A stretch of 64,000 nt of DNA from Rhypophila decipiens (Eukaryota > Ascomycota > Sordariomycetes > Sordariales > Naviculisporaceae), in the NCBI GenBank assembly GCA_033297075.1, contig MU858103.1, positions 124,001 to 188,000 of the forward strand. The letters run 5' to 3'. Shown here in pieces: positions 32,247 through 43,053 of the stretch. Numbering within the stretch: position 1 is the stretch's first letter; the number at the start of each line of letters is the position of its first letter. A model generated the notes under the pieces. The model did not search any database. It was not told the origin of the DNA and was given only the letters and a program-made list of their open reading frames with translations. Position numbers and translations under genes: made by a program.

Positions 32247-33596
32247 TGTGACATTATCGAGAGTTTGATGCTTGCTCAGGTTCAAGGGCTTGATTCAGAA
32301 TGGTGCGATTGTTACATATTTGTGCTGGAGCCTTGCAATGGCGACGTCGGGAATACCGGGGATGCAAAAAGGGAAAGTAAACCCCTTTTGGCGCCAAACA
32401 CTAGTATTGTCACGCCCAAAAGGACCACCATGCAATAAAGGTGGCCGGCAAGTTACACTGTGCCAGAAAAGAAACTTCAAGCCGTGCTGCCGTAGCACTT
32501 GCAAGATAATGGCAATGGCAGGGAAGCATCGCCATTGTGCGATGTTACCATACTTTAAAGGTACCATGGAGATAACACTGCAGGCCAAAAGGACCAACAT
32601 GTTACAGTCAAGAGCACACCAATCAGGATACTATACATAAGGACATGTGCGCCAATACCTGACCAAGCTTAGTGGAAGTCCATCAGATGTTATCTCGAAT
32701 GGCCATTCATGAACTTTTGTATTCTTCGTCCGTAACTGGATCCATGTAGTAAGGCTTAGGCCAAGTATGTAGCATTACTACCGTGAAACGGTGTGCAGGC
32801 CGTTGGGACATTGGAAGCACACAAGCAACTAGGTCGAAAATTGGGATTATGAAACGGATTAAATACGCCTTTAATTATCCCCATACATACATGGAATTAT
32901 TCTCCTACATACGTCGAAGGAATGAGAATAATAAATAGAGAAGGAGTGTAAAATGCCTATAAATCAAGATTTAAAGGCGTATTATTCCCCTTAAAAGGCC
33001 TATAATATGTCATTGGTAGTATAAGTGCTGAACTTCACACCCTACTATTCGACCAAGTTAAAATGGTTCTATAACTTCTCTTAATCATCGCCTTCAGAGA
33101 TTGTTGGGGATTTTGTAAGACGGTAGGAAGTAGAAGGACGAGTGATAGTAATAACTCGGCTTTAGTCTCCGATACGCCTTGTATATCTAAAAAGTCGGTT
33201 TGCTCTCCTTATCCACAAGATACTATCCATGGAGTACACTGTATGGAGCCACTAACCCGTTCCATGCCTTTGGTAAATACCCCTATTCTTTGTTGGCCGG
33301 GCAACTTCAGAACTTGATCAAGTACCTCTAATATCTGCCATATTTCAAAACGATATAAAGTTCAAAACAACACTTTGTCGAGGTTAATAATCCGAGAGTT
33401 ACTCCAGTGCTGACTTTCCGGACACAAATTCGTCATCAAGCAAAAGCAACACGAGGGTTAGGGTTATGCAGCGCGGGAGCAAGCCACATCAGGCTCACCT
33501 CGGCTGCTCATCCCTTAACTCGTCACCGCCTCCAACTCATACCAAAACATCGCCATACCAGCCCGTGATCTTGCCTTCAACACCAAATCCCTCAAA
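32247..33596. other. AT-rich intergenic region with decayed repeats
   Basis: No gene. The part at about 32850-33190 is AT-rich with recurring ACGCCTTTA / TAAAGGCGT motifs (for example 32868-32878, 32980-32990, 33172-33180), matching a loose repeat family seen in other spacers of this window. Confidence 0.5.
33454..33466 (+). promoter_or_regulatory. telobox-like AGGGTTAGGG site
   Basis: Two tandem TTAGGG-type units about 130 nt upstream of the DUF218 gene ATG, the same motif and similar distance as at 9392. Possible binding site for a TTAGGG-repeat factor; inference. Confidence 0.45.
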
Positions 33597-34643
33597 ATGG
33601 GGGACCAATCCAACCAAGTCGCCGTCGCCTCCCAGCCGACCACGGCAGAGGAGCGACCTCATCAGCCCCTGACCGTGACGGACCTGAACATGACCCCGCT
33701 TCCGGCGGTCCCGACGACCTCAACCAACAACGACAAGGGCACTGGGCCCACAATCTCCTCCTACTCATCAGACTCCATCAACACCAACGCCAGCACGGTA
33801 TACAACTACCACCGAATGAACCTGCCCCTTTTCCCACCATCTTCCAACATCATCGCTAGCACCGCTACTCCCAGCATCAGCAATGCAAGCAACAACACCA
33901 TCCAAGAAACAACAGCAATCTTCACCCTCTGCTCCCTCGACATACGCATAGCCCACCACGCAGCCTCGTTATTCCTCTCGGGCTTGTCCTCCCCCCCAAG
34001 TACTAAGAGTTCAGGTGGACCACCTGAAATACCTCTAGGAGCATATCAATATTCGCACCTGATATTCTCGGGCAAGGTCGGCGCCCTAACAGCCAACCAC
34101 CACCAATTTTCCGACGGCCGCGCAGAAGCAACTGTCTTTGCAGACATCGCCTCCTCAGCGCCGTATCACATCCCCCCAGACAAGATACTCATCGAACCTA
34201 GCGCAACCAATACCGGTGAGAATGTGCGGTTTACATATGCTCTTCTCAATGAAGCCGGGCTGTTGGACGGTTCAGGACCTGAAAAGGTCAAGATTACAAA
34301 GTTTGTGCTAGTTCAAAAGCCGTATATGGAGCGGCGCACGTTTGCTACCTTTGTTAAACAATGGCCGGGCGGACAAAAAACCCAGACAGAGCGAGGAGGA
34401 TCCGAGGAGGCGGAGGCGGATGGGAACGTGGAATTCACAGTCACGAGCCCACCCCTCGCATGGCAAGACTACCCAGACGCAGATAACCCCCGGGACCTAG
34501 TCATCTCCATCATGGTAGGCGACTTGGTCCGGATCAAAGAGTACCCGGCAAAGGGATACCAGATCGAGCAGCACATTCCGGATCAAGTCTGGGAGGCTGG
34601 ACAGAGATTGATCAGAGCTGGTTATGGGCGTCACTTACCTTGA
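33597..34643 (+). CDS. DUF218 / YdcF-like domain protein
   Basis: Single exon of 348 aa. The first 100 residues are Ser/Thr/Asn-rich and likely disordered. The DUF218 fold follows (about 100-340). It contains YQYSHLIFSGKVGALTANHHQF, a SDGRAEATVFADIA helix, then the family hallmark ILIEPSATNTGENVRFTYAL and KFVLVQKPYMERRTFATFVK. The E-x-x-A-x-NT-x-EN motif and the following R are intact. Bacterial relatives act in envelope or SAM-linked roles, but fungal members have no firm function. No signal peptide is visible, so it is probably cytosolic. Confidence 0.85.
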   Translation: MGDQSNQVAVASQPTTAEERPHQPLTVTDLNMTPLPAVPTTSTNNDKGTGPTISSYSSDSINTNASTVYNYHRMNLPLFPPSSNIIASTATPSISNASNNTIQETTAIFTLCSLDIRIAHHAASLFLSGLSSPPSTKSSGGPPEIPLGAYQYSHLIFSGKVGALTANHHQFSDGRAEATVFADIASSAPYHIPPDKILIEPSATNTGENVRFTYALLNEAGLLDGSGPEKVKITKFVLVQKPYMERRTFATFVKQWPGGQKTQTERGGSEEAEADGNVEFTVTSPPLAWQDYPDADNPRDLVISIMVGDLVRIKEYPAKGYQIEQHIPDQVWEAGQRLIRAGYGRHLP

Positions 34644-35025
34644 TCAAGGGTTCCCTGATATAATGCGAGTACGCTTGAGATATGGGTTCTTGAGCACAAA
34701 ACGACACGACGCCAGGTTCCCACAAGACATGTATCGCTGCCAGAAAGAGTTTTATCAAGTTGCTATTCAATACATTCATAACATCATACATTACATGATT
34801 ACCAAACAAAGAGTGTTCAACAGAATGACAGTGATGACACAATAATACAAACCCAATAAAACAAACAGTCGTCTCGTCGCGGGCGTAAAATCATCAAGTC
34901 ATGTCATGAGCGTATACATCATAATCATGTCCCGTCCGGCCTTTACCCGCTCCTTGCCAACCCAGAAACACACCCTGCCAACCCAAAACAAAACTCATAC
35001 CGCATGCAAGCATCCTTCAGTTGGC
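34644..35025. other. spacer between convergent genes
   Basis: 3' flanks of the DUF218 and RGS-LOV genes; nothing recognised. Confidence 0.5.
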
Positions 35026-37422
35026 CTACGACGGGATAGCCGCCGTCAACACCAACACCACATACCCAACCTTGCCCTTTTCATCCTTGAGAGGCGACCA
35101 GTGACTTACCAGCTTATTCATTTTGGGCCCAAAGAACACGTTGCTCAAAATCTCCGCTCCTCGTTCCAGCGTCTCGCTCAACCTGGGTTGTCTCACTTGT
35201 TGTTGCTGTCCATCATTGTTGTGTCCAGGACTGGGCTGAAAATTCCTGTCAATGGCACCGCCATGGCCCTTCTTTATCATGGCCACGGCACTCCGGATCA
35301 GACTGGCGCTTCTGGCGTGTTTGTTCTTGTTGACCATCGCTGTCGTTCTTGTTCCTGGCGGGGCAGCGGTGGCAGTGGTCTGTCCAGGCTGATCTGGTTG
35401 TGTAGATGTGGTGGAGGACAACGATGAGGAGGACGACTGCAATGGTGTGGAAACGCCGATACTGGTCAAGAGGTCGATGCTGATTGCCTCGCCACAGGTC
35501 ACCTTTTTAAGAACGGTAAAGCGGAAACCTTTGTTAATGCTGGGCGAGTTTGCGTGTTCGGACAGGACAGTAAAGATGTCCGCATTGAGAATCGGCTCCA
35601 AGGCAGCCGCGTCGGATCCTTGTGTGCTGCTGCAGCTCGTGTGAGAGGTGATTCTGGTCATGTCGTTATTGGCTGGCTTGAGTCCGAGCAGCTCGAGCGC
35701 GGAAGGCGAGCAGAAAGCAACGCGCAGGTGGACATGCGGGGAGGTGGAGCTGTTCAAGGGAAATGTGGTTGGCGCTGGCACATATCGCAGGACCAGGAAA
35801 CGAGAGTATGGCGTGCTCAGTGGGCTGATATGCTGATATTGTTGCTCAACCTGTGGCATCCGGGGTGAGCATAGCCTCCTCGTGGGCAACGGCCAGTCTT
35901 CTTCTTCGTCGGCGTGAGGAACTGTCTGGATGTGGGGCCGACCGACCTTGGATTTCTTGGAAAGGCGTCGAAAGAATCGGTGACGACCAGGCTTCTGTCG
36001 AGAGCCCTGATTGTCATCAGTGTCGGAAGCCGTCTCGAGCTTTTCCTTGAGATTCGAGCGTGACCTGGAGATGGGCTGCTCTGCTGGTTCGCCCACTGAG
36101 GAATACGGAAATTCCTCTCCTGGAATACGAAAGTTCAGAATTCGAAGAATATCCTTGCACTCGGTACCCATACTTTCCGACACGTTGATCTGACCACCAA
36201 GATAGTACCGCACAGTACCTTTCTCAAACAAAGGGCAGATGAACAGCAGATTCCAGAATGGCGTACCGTCTCTTCGGTGATTTAGTATCAGTTCTGTGGT
36301 CTCTTGGCCGAACAGCACCGCCTCGCGAATCCTGCGCGCTGCTTCGGGGTCAGTAGAGAAACCTTGAAGGATGCTGCAGTTCTGATCCACGATATCGCGC
36401 CTTTTATATCCAGTCATCTTCAGCAGGCCATCCGATACATAGGCGATTGGATTATCAGGCCTCAGCGCGTCTGTGAGACAAAATGCGTCACCCAGGCCGG
36501 GATACGCAGACTGGAATCCTCCGGTCAACGATCGGCTTACCGACAGCGAGCTCCGCATGCACTGAGCAAGCTGGTATTTGAGGAAGTCCGGATATAGTGT
36601 CTTCGCAAGTCTTTCCTCGACCGACACTCTGGTGTCCCGATACAGTCTTTCCAGTTGAGGGATCGCAAGTCTCGCACATGTCTTGGTGTTCGCCCTGACA
36701 TTGTTGGAAACATGACAGGGGATATCCAACGGAGTTCTGGCCGTCGAGATGGTGAAGTCTTCTGATATTTTGGCAATGAGTCCCGTCATATTTCCGAGAG
36801 CGTGTGTGTATTCATCCACCTAAGGAAGACGATATGTGTCAGCGTACGCCTAAAGAGTAATATCAAAAGGAAATGCACCTGCCTTGAGCAAAAATTCCAC
36901 ATCTGCAGCCGAAGCGGTACCCTGAGCAAACTGCAAGAGGCGCTGTTTGGTCGCGGAATCTGCAAAGACGGCCTTGATGACGTTGCTGTCAAAGAACTGC
37001 GGGACGGGTTTCACTTGATGGGACGAATGGCCCAAGTTGATGTGTACACTCGTTCCTACAGTGATGGAGTCGGAACCGCTCGACGATTCAAAGCTAAACG
37101 GCTTCTTCTTGATGCTTGGAGTCCTGAGAGAACCATCCGAATTGTAGTCCGTGTACTGTCGGAAGGCATTCTTGTTCGTGTGCAAAGCCAAGCCAGAGTC
37201 ACTCCGGAGTCTGAAGGGTGAGTGCGTCTTGACAGGCTTCGTCCTCGGGTCGCCCGGGGGCACTGGGGGAGGCGAAAGAGCGGTAAGGTTCAGGTCACTG
37301 CCCCTGGCACTCATTCGGTAGGGTAGAATGAGGGTCGAAGTGGATTGAGTACTCCCACGTCTGCTCCAGTCATCACTAAGATTGGAAATGGATTCATAGG
37401 TATTTCGCTTCACAGAAAACAT
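35026..37422 (-). CDS. RGS-LOV (PAS) photoreceptor-like protein
   Basis: Exon 1 (37422-36883) and exon 2 (36819-35026) give about 777 aa. The intron 36882-36820 begins GCAGGT and ends TTAG; a GC-AG reading is the only one that keeps frame and yields VEFLLKVDEYTHAL. An N-terminal Ser/Pro-rich region (1-130) is followed by an RGS-like domain (about 135-270). The LOV-type PAS domain (about 285-400) has CLTDALRPDNPIAYVSDG, MTGYKRRDIVDQNCSILQG with candidate photoactive Cys328, NHRRDGTPFWNLLFICP and YYLGGQINVS. The usual NCRFLQ is NCSILQ here, so the FMN-phosphate Arg is Ser. A long C-terminal region (400-777) includes basic RRLSKKSK and ends VGYVVLVLTAAIPS. The layout matches fungal RGS-LOV proteins such as Botrytis BcLOV4, which bind membranes on blue light and are expected to act on G-alpha. 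Confidence 0.87.
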
Positions 37423-39489
37423 GATGGAGAATGGGATCCGGTACGGGGAAATGAGAGAAAGAGTAATCAGCGGCAGAAAGCACCATCAAATGGCCAGGGA
37501 TCTGGATGAAGCTCAAAAAGACAGTCGCAAAGGCAAACAAAGGAATGTATATTGGATGGGAGTTGTCTTCGTCGTTGTCGTTGTCGTCAACTGGACCTCG
37601 GCAATTCCATGACCGAGGGGAAGAATAAGCTCTGGAACAAGAGACAGATGGAGAGAAAACAATCTGCTGACCTTGCAACATGCAGGCCGGGACGCCTTTA
37701 CCATACACCCTCGGGCAGCAATGACTCGGGTTCCGCTCGAATATGGCCTGGCGGTCATCTAGCAACTCGCTAGCAACAGCTAAATCGTCCATGCCGATGA
37801 AGAAAGTCAAACGAAGCCAAAGCGAAATAAAAGTGGAGAGACAGGTCGAGCGAGCTGGCAGTCGGCATGTTGAAAGGAGCACTGCGTAAGAGACCATGAT
37901 GAGATGGCTAACCAGTGGCTGGGCTCATGACCAACGCCTTGGTAAACGGCGTCAACCTTATCGGCCTCTTCAGCCAATGATGGCCATGGAAGGGCAATGG
38001 AAACAACGTGGAAGCTCCAGGGGCTATCTGTGCTTTGGAGACGAGGATGACCAGCAGAGAGTGTTTGCGCCACCAAGCCGGTGTGGGTACGAGGGTCTGC
38101 GAGTGCCTGCGAGGGTCTGCCAATGACAAGTCGATCGGGTGGGAACAGCGTGCTGCTCGACGGCCGGGCTCTGGCTGGTTATAATGTGGTTGTCCAGCTC
38201 TCCTTTGTTATTATCATGGTACTTGTTTGGATACATGAGACACGAGAAGGGCTGCCACAGCCATGATATGCCACGAACCGAGACCGGAGATAATGGTAGG
38301 CCGAAGGCGATGGGACCCGGAGACTAGCAGCGAGAAGCCTCTGAAGAAATCATGGAGCTGGAGAGCAAACAATCGATAGTGTCAGCAAAGTCGGGCTTGC
38401 AATGGAAAGAGGATCGTGACAGGCCAGCTTCTCGTTTTTGCGAATATGGACAAGTGTAAATCCCATCTTGGGCAGATTGGCTGGTGAGTTGGGCGCAGAG
38501 GGTGTTATGAAGCGACCAATCTAACGATCGATTGAGTAAACAAACCAGAAACAAAAGACGTGGAGGATTCATGCATTAGCTTCTTTCTGGCAGTCGTTGT
38601 TTGGTGGATGATGGCATGAGGGTTGTGATGTGTCAAGGGAAACGTGCAAGAAGCCCATCTCCAACGTCAACGTCTGGCAAGGCAAGAGTGGCGGGGGGGG
38701 GAGGACAGGGCCTAGGGTGCTGTAACCGGCCGAGATTGCGGGCTCGGACTGCCGCCGGTCCGTGGCATTAGCGGGTATTCACGGCCCGCAGCGAATCGGA
38801 TTAGGGCCTGTCTTAGGTGCCTTCTCGTTCCTGCAGTAGCAGGCCCTCGTCCCTTGCCCACACATCAAGAAAGGAGGACTCACACCTTCCTTATCAGGCG
38901 CATTCGATCAATCCTTCAAGACATTTTGAGGAAGCCGCATTCCCACATTTTCCTCGAGCAAGCACCGTTCCTCCTCTTTTATCCACGGCGACGTTGCTCT
39001 GCACAGAGCGAAAGACATTCGGTGCATCTTGGTTGCACCGCCAACCCCCTCAGTCATGATGCTCATGATGACTCCAATACCCCGCCAAGAGCAGAATACG
39101 AAACTTGTAGCTACACAGACGCAAGACACGAGAGCACGAGAGGGGCTGGAAGCGGCGCCACCCGCATCTTGTGTTGCCGGATAGTCGGGGAGATAAGACT
39201 CCTCCAGACTCTGAACGGAGCCACAGACCTGGATATGCACTGTGCACCACCTGCCACAACTGTCGCGGGCGGATATTATTCTTAATTGTGCAGGCTCGTT
39301 TCTGATATCACCGTCACTATCAACGGGTGAACACCTACCGTAGGTGCCTGGCCAACCCGCCATCTCTCCTCACTATCGCATTCTGCGCGGCATGGACGAC
39401 AGTATAATATCCATGATGGCATCCGTGAATGGGTCCGACCAGTGTTGGGCCCCTCGGCTCTTTCAAGCGTCGTTATCCCTCTTCTGAAG
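37423..39489. other. long intergenic region between divergent genes
   Basis: Shared upstream region of the RGS-LOV gene (minus) and the GH92 gene (plus). No gene seen. A GATCGA motif (38526-38531) lies about 1.1 kb upstream of the RGS-LOV ATG; GATCGA is the reported core of white-collar complex sites in Neurospora. Confidence 0.5.
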
Positions 39490-42173
39490 ATGGCGCTGTT
39501 CCTTTCAGCCTCCTTATTTGGCCTCTTGAGTAAGGTGCTCGCCCAAGACTCGTTTGACCCCCTTGAGTACGTCGATCCATTGATCGGAGCCAGCAACGGC
39601 GGTAATGTCTTCCCGGGTGCATCTTTGCCATACGGCATGGCCAAGGCCGTGGCCGATACCACCTCGGGCAGCAACCAGGGCGGCTTCACTCTCGACGGTG
39701 CCCCAGTCTCGGGCTTCAGCATGATGCACGATAGCGGGACAGGCGGAAGTCCCAGCCTGGGAAACTTTCCTCTTTTTGCATACACCAACTGCCCAGAGTC
39801 GGACATCAACCAGTGCGTGTTTCCTAAGAAGACTCGCACCATGTTTGGCGGCGTGCGGAACGACAGCATCATTGCGAAGCCAGGCCTGTTTGGCATCACC
39901 CTAAACAGCAGTGTCCATGTCGACATGACGGCTGCTCATCATACTGCCCTGTTCAAGTTCACTTTTCTTACAGTAGGGACCGACGGGCAGCCCGCCCAGC
40001 CTCTGATCCTGCAAGATCTGACGGACCTGTCCAGCTCAAGAGAGGACAACGGAACGGTGTCTGTGGATGCAGAAACTGGCCGTATCACCGGGAGTGCTCG
40101 CTTCACATCGAGCTTCAGCCGGGGTCAATATGTCTTGTTTTTCTGCACAGACTTCAAAGGGGGCGACATACTTGACAATGGCATTTTTGCAAACAGTCGA
40201 GCTAGTGCAGATGTGAAGGAAATGACCATTTCGAGGTCTATCAACGGTTATCCACTCCCCGGTGGTGCTTTTGTCAGGTTCAAGTCAGGGGCTGAACCCA
40301 TCATTGCACGGACAGCCACCAGCTTCATCAGTGCTGCTCAAGCTTGCTCTCATGCCGAAACTGAGATTCCCACCTTCGACTTTGACGAGGTGGTCGACAC
40401 GGCGACCAAGGCATGGAGGGCCAAGTTGAGTCCCATCAAGGTCTCGACCGAAGGTGTCAACAAGTCCATGGTGACAAACTTTTACAGCGGCATCTACCGG
40501 ACCATGATCAACCCGCAGAATTACACTGGAGAAAACCCTCTGTGGGAGAGCAGCGAGCCTTACTTTGACTCTTTCTACTGGTATGTGCATCGAGTGTTTG
40601 TGCCAGCCGTAAAGACTGACGTATCGCTTCCAGCATCTGGGACTTGTTTCGTTCACAGCTCCCATTCCTTACCATCACGGACCCTACGGCAGTCGAGCAA
40701 ATGATTCGGTCACTCATCGACACGTACAGACATGTGGGCTGGCTACCAGACTGCAGGATGAGCCTCAGTAAAGGGTACACCCAGGTGAGAAGAAATCCGA
40801 CACCACGCAGCTGCCCCTACGCTAACATCTACCCAGGGAGGCTCCAATGCCGATGTCGTTTTAGCAGACGGATATATCAAGGGTCTAAGAGGCGGTATCA
40901 ACGTATGCGTTCCTCGTTCCCCCACTCTTCACTGGCGTCTGTCCCTATCACTAACCACCCATGACAGTGGCAAGATGGATACGCAGCCATGGTCAAGGAC
41001 GCCGAAGTCGAGCCCTTCGACTGGTGCTGCGAAGGACGGGGCGGTCTCGACTCTTGGAAATCCCTAGGCTATATCCCCGTCCAAGACTTTGACTACAAAG
41101 GTTTCGGCACCATGACCAGATCCATCTCGCGAACGCTCGAATACTCGTACAACGACTTTTGCATCGCCCAACTCTCTCCCTCGCTCTCATCCACCCCCGA
41201 ACCAGACAAAGAAAAGTACATCCTCTCCTCCACCAACTGGATGAACCTCTACAACGCCAAGCAGCCCTCAGCCTGGTGGAACAACACCCCAACCGGCTTC
41301 ACAGGCTTCTTCCAGCCAAAATACCTAAACAAAACATGGGGCTACCAAAACCCGCTAAACTGCTCCAACCAAGACAGCTTCACCTCGTGCTCTCTCCAAA
41401 ACACAGGCCAAGAGACATTCGAGTCCTCAATCTGGGAATACGGCTTTTTTGTTCCGCACGACCAAGCAACTCTGATATCCCTCTACGGAGGGCCCGCCCA
41501 ATTCGTTGCCCGGCTCAATTACCTCCACGACCAAAACATAACATACATCGGCAACGAGCCCGCCTTTTTGACCGTATTCCAATATCACTATGCCGGTCGT
41601 CCATCTCTCTCAACCCTCCGCTCGCATTTCTACATACCGCGCTATTTCGAGCCTACACCCGATGGTCTCCCCGGGAATGATGACTCCGGGGCAATGGGCT
41701 CATTCTTGGCTTTTGCAATGATGGGCCTCTTCCCCAACCCAGGACAGAATGTCTACCTGATAACACCGCCTTATTTCGCCCACGTGAATATAACGCACCC
41801 CGTCACGGGCAAAACAGCCCGAGTGGTCAACAAAAACTTTGACCCCTCGTACCAGACAAATATCTACATCCAGAGCGCGACACTGGACGGTCAGCCGTAC
41901 ACCAAGAACTGGATCGACCATAGCTTTTTCACTGAGGGAAAAGAGTTGGTACTGACACTGGGAAGAAACGAAAGTTCCTGGGGCACAAGAGTCGAGGACC
42001 TACCTCCCAGTCTGGGCAAGTACGAGGGCTTCAACACCACGTACTCTCTTAGAAGGGCTATGGCGGCCAAAGGCGTGAAGAGGAGTGGTGGTGAGGGCAA
42101 TGGTGGTGAAGGTGTGAATGGCAGATACACACCAGGATTTGGTCTTCTTCAAGGCGACAAGGTGGACGTTTGA
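39490..42173 (+). CDS. secreted GH92 alpha-mannosidase
   Basis: Four exons, 39490-40580, 40634-40784, 40837-40902 and 40968-42173, all with canonical introns and matching phases, give about 837 aa. ATG 39490 starts a signal peptide (MALFLSASLFGLLSKVLA, then QDS). GH92 landmarks are VDPLIGASNGGNVFPGASLP at the N-terminus, MMHDSGTGG, the (alpha/alpha)6-barrel segments FYCIWDLFRSQLPFLTI and GGSNADVVLADGY, GNEPAFLTVFQYHYAG and GNDDSGAMGSFLAFAMMGLFP. Many N-glycosylation sequons suggest secretion. GH92 enzymes are calcium-dependent exo-alpha-mannosidases (often alpha-1,2) acting on glycans. The stop codon lies inside a 21-bp direct repeat, so the last residues (GDKVDV) may derive from repeat sequence. 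Confidence 0.92.
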
Positions 42174-42199
42174 CGCGACAAGGTGGACGTTTGACGCGA
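42154..42199 (+). repeat. 21-bp direct repeat spanning the GH92 stop codon
   Basis: The unit GCGACAAGGTGGACGTTTGA + C occurs twice head to tail. The GH92 TGA (42171-42173) is in the first copy. A partial third copy (GTACGTTTGACGCGA) is at about 42481-42495. Confidence 0.9.
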
Positions 42200-42204
42200 T
42201 CTCT

Positions 42205-42237
42205 GTGATAGCGGACTCCTACAGGCACCGCACCAGC
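42205..42237 (-). repeat. 33-nt segment shared with the zinc transporter 3' end
   Basis: The reverse complement begins GCTGGTGCGGTG and ends GTAGGAGTCCGCTATCAC. It matches 56434-56466 with two mismatches in 33 positions. Confidence 0.85.
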
Positions 42238-42285
42238 CACTTTAATCATATGCGTTCTATTAGAGTATCCAAGGCCTATTTAATG

Positions 42286-42404
42286 CAGAAACCACGCCTA
42301 GCCATAATCCCTCCTACGCGTATAGAATAGCACGGCACGAGGTTCACGAGATTAATAATATACGTCTAATGGGATTAATCACCGCGTCCTGTGGGATTAT
42401 CCAA
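42286..42404 (-). repeat. dispersed repeat, copy 1 (inverted)
   Basis: Read on the minus strand, this spacer segment aligns with 60263-60357. Shared blocks are ATAATCCCAYAGGACGCG, ATTAATCTCGT and CCGTGCTATTCTATA followed by a GTRGGAGGGATTATG-like stretch and TAGGCGTGG. Copy 1 carries extra sequence between the first two blocks. It also resembles 60474-60530. Confidence 0.75.
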
Positions 42405-43053
42405 TGTGTTATGTTGTACAATTAGAGGCCTTGTGGTGTGGGTTGGTACATGCTCTTCATGTCCTTCATGGTGACCAGGTGTACGTTTGACGCGAGCTGG
42501 ACCCTACATACACTTCATGGCATCTCACTCCCAGATATGTACCAAGAAAGTATCATTCATTTAGGAATTGGTCTTTCATTTGACCCTCATCTACATAATC
42601 CTCACAGCTGTTCCCCATTGACTTCCATTGACCGGCAAACTATGGTCAATGGATAGCTATCTAGCCATATATCCTTTGCCCTTTTCCGGTCCTCAACGCC
42701 AAACGGGCCATACCATATCAATACAACGCTTGCGAGAAAGGCCAACTCAACAACAAAGCAAATCTATCATAGCCGTGATAATACAACGCAGAATAGCAAG
42801 ACAACATCACCCCAAGGGCCAGTGCCAATAACTCCCCTCGTTCATATCTAAATCCCAAACACAGATGGTCAAGATGACCCATACTCTCTTGTAAGGTGTG
42901 AAAATCCCAAACCAACGGTCTTGGCCCCATACACCATTATCCACTTGCCTGAAACCTAGTGATCAGTGCTTTGCGAAGTGGGCATAACCTGCGATTTAGT
43001 TTTCGTACCGATCTTCCACGAACGTGACGGTTTCAACATATCTGCCAGCTGCA
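42405..43053. other. intergenic region, no gene seen
   Basis: Spacer between the convergent GH92 and F-box-like genes. Besides the repeats described separately, nothing was recognised. Confidence 0.5.

Noticed and set aside
35408..36597. Several plus-strand frames of 60-104 codons
   Set aside because: All are antisense shadows of the RGS-LOV coding sequence.
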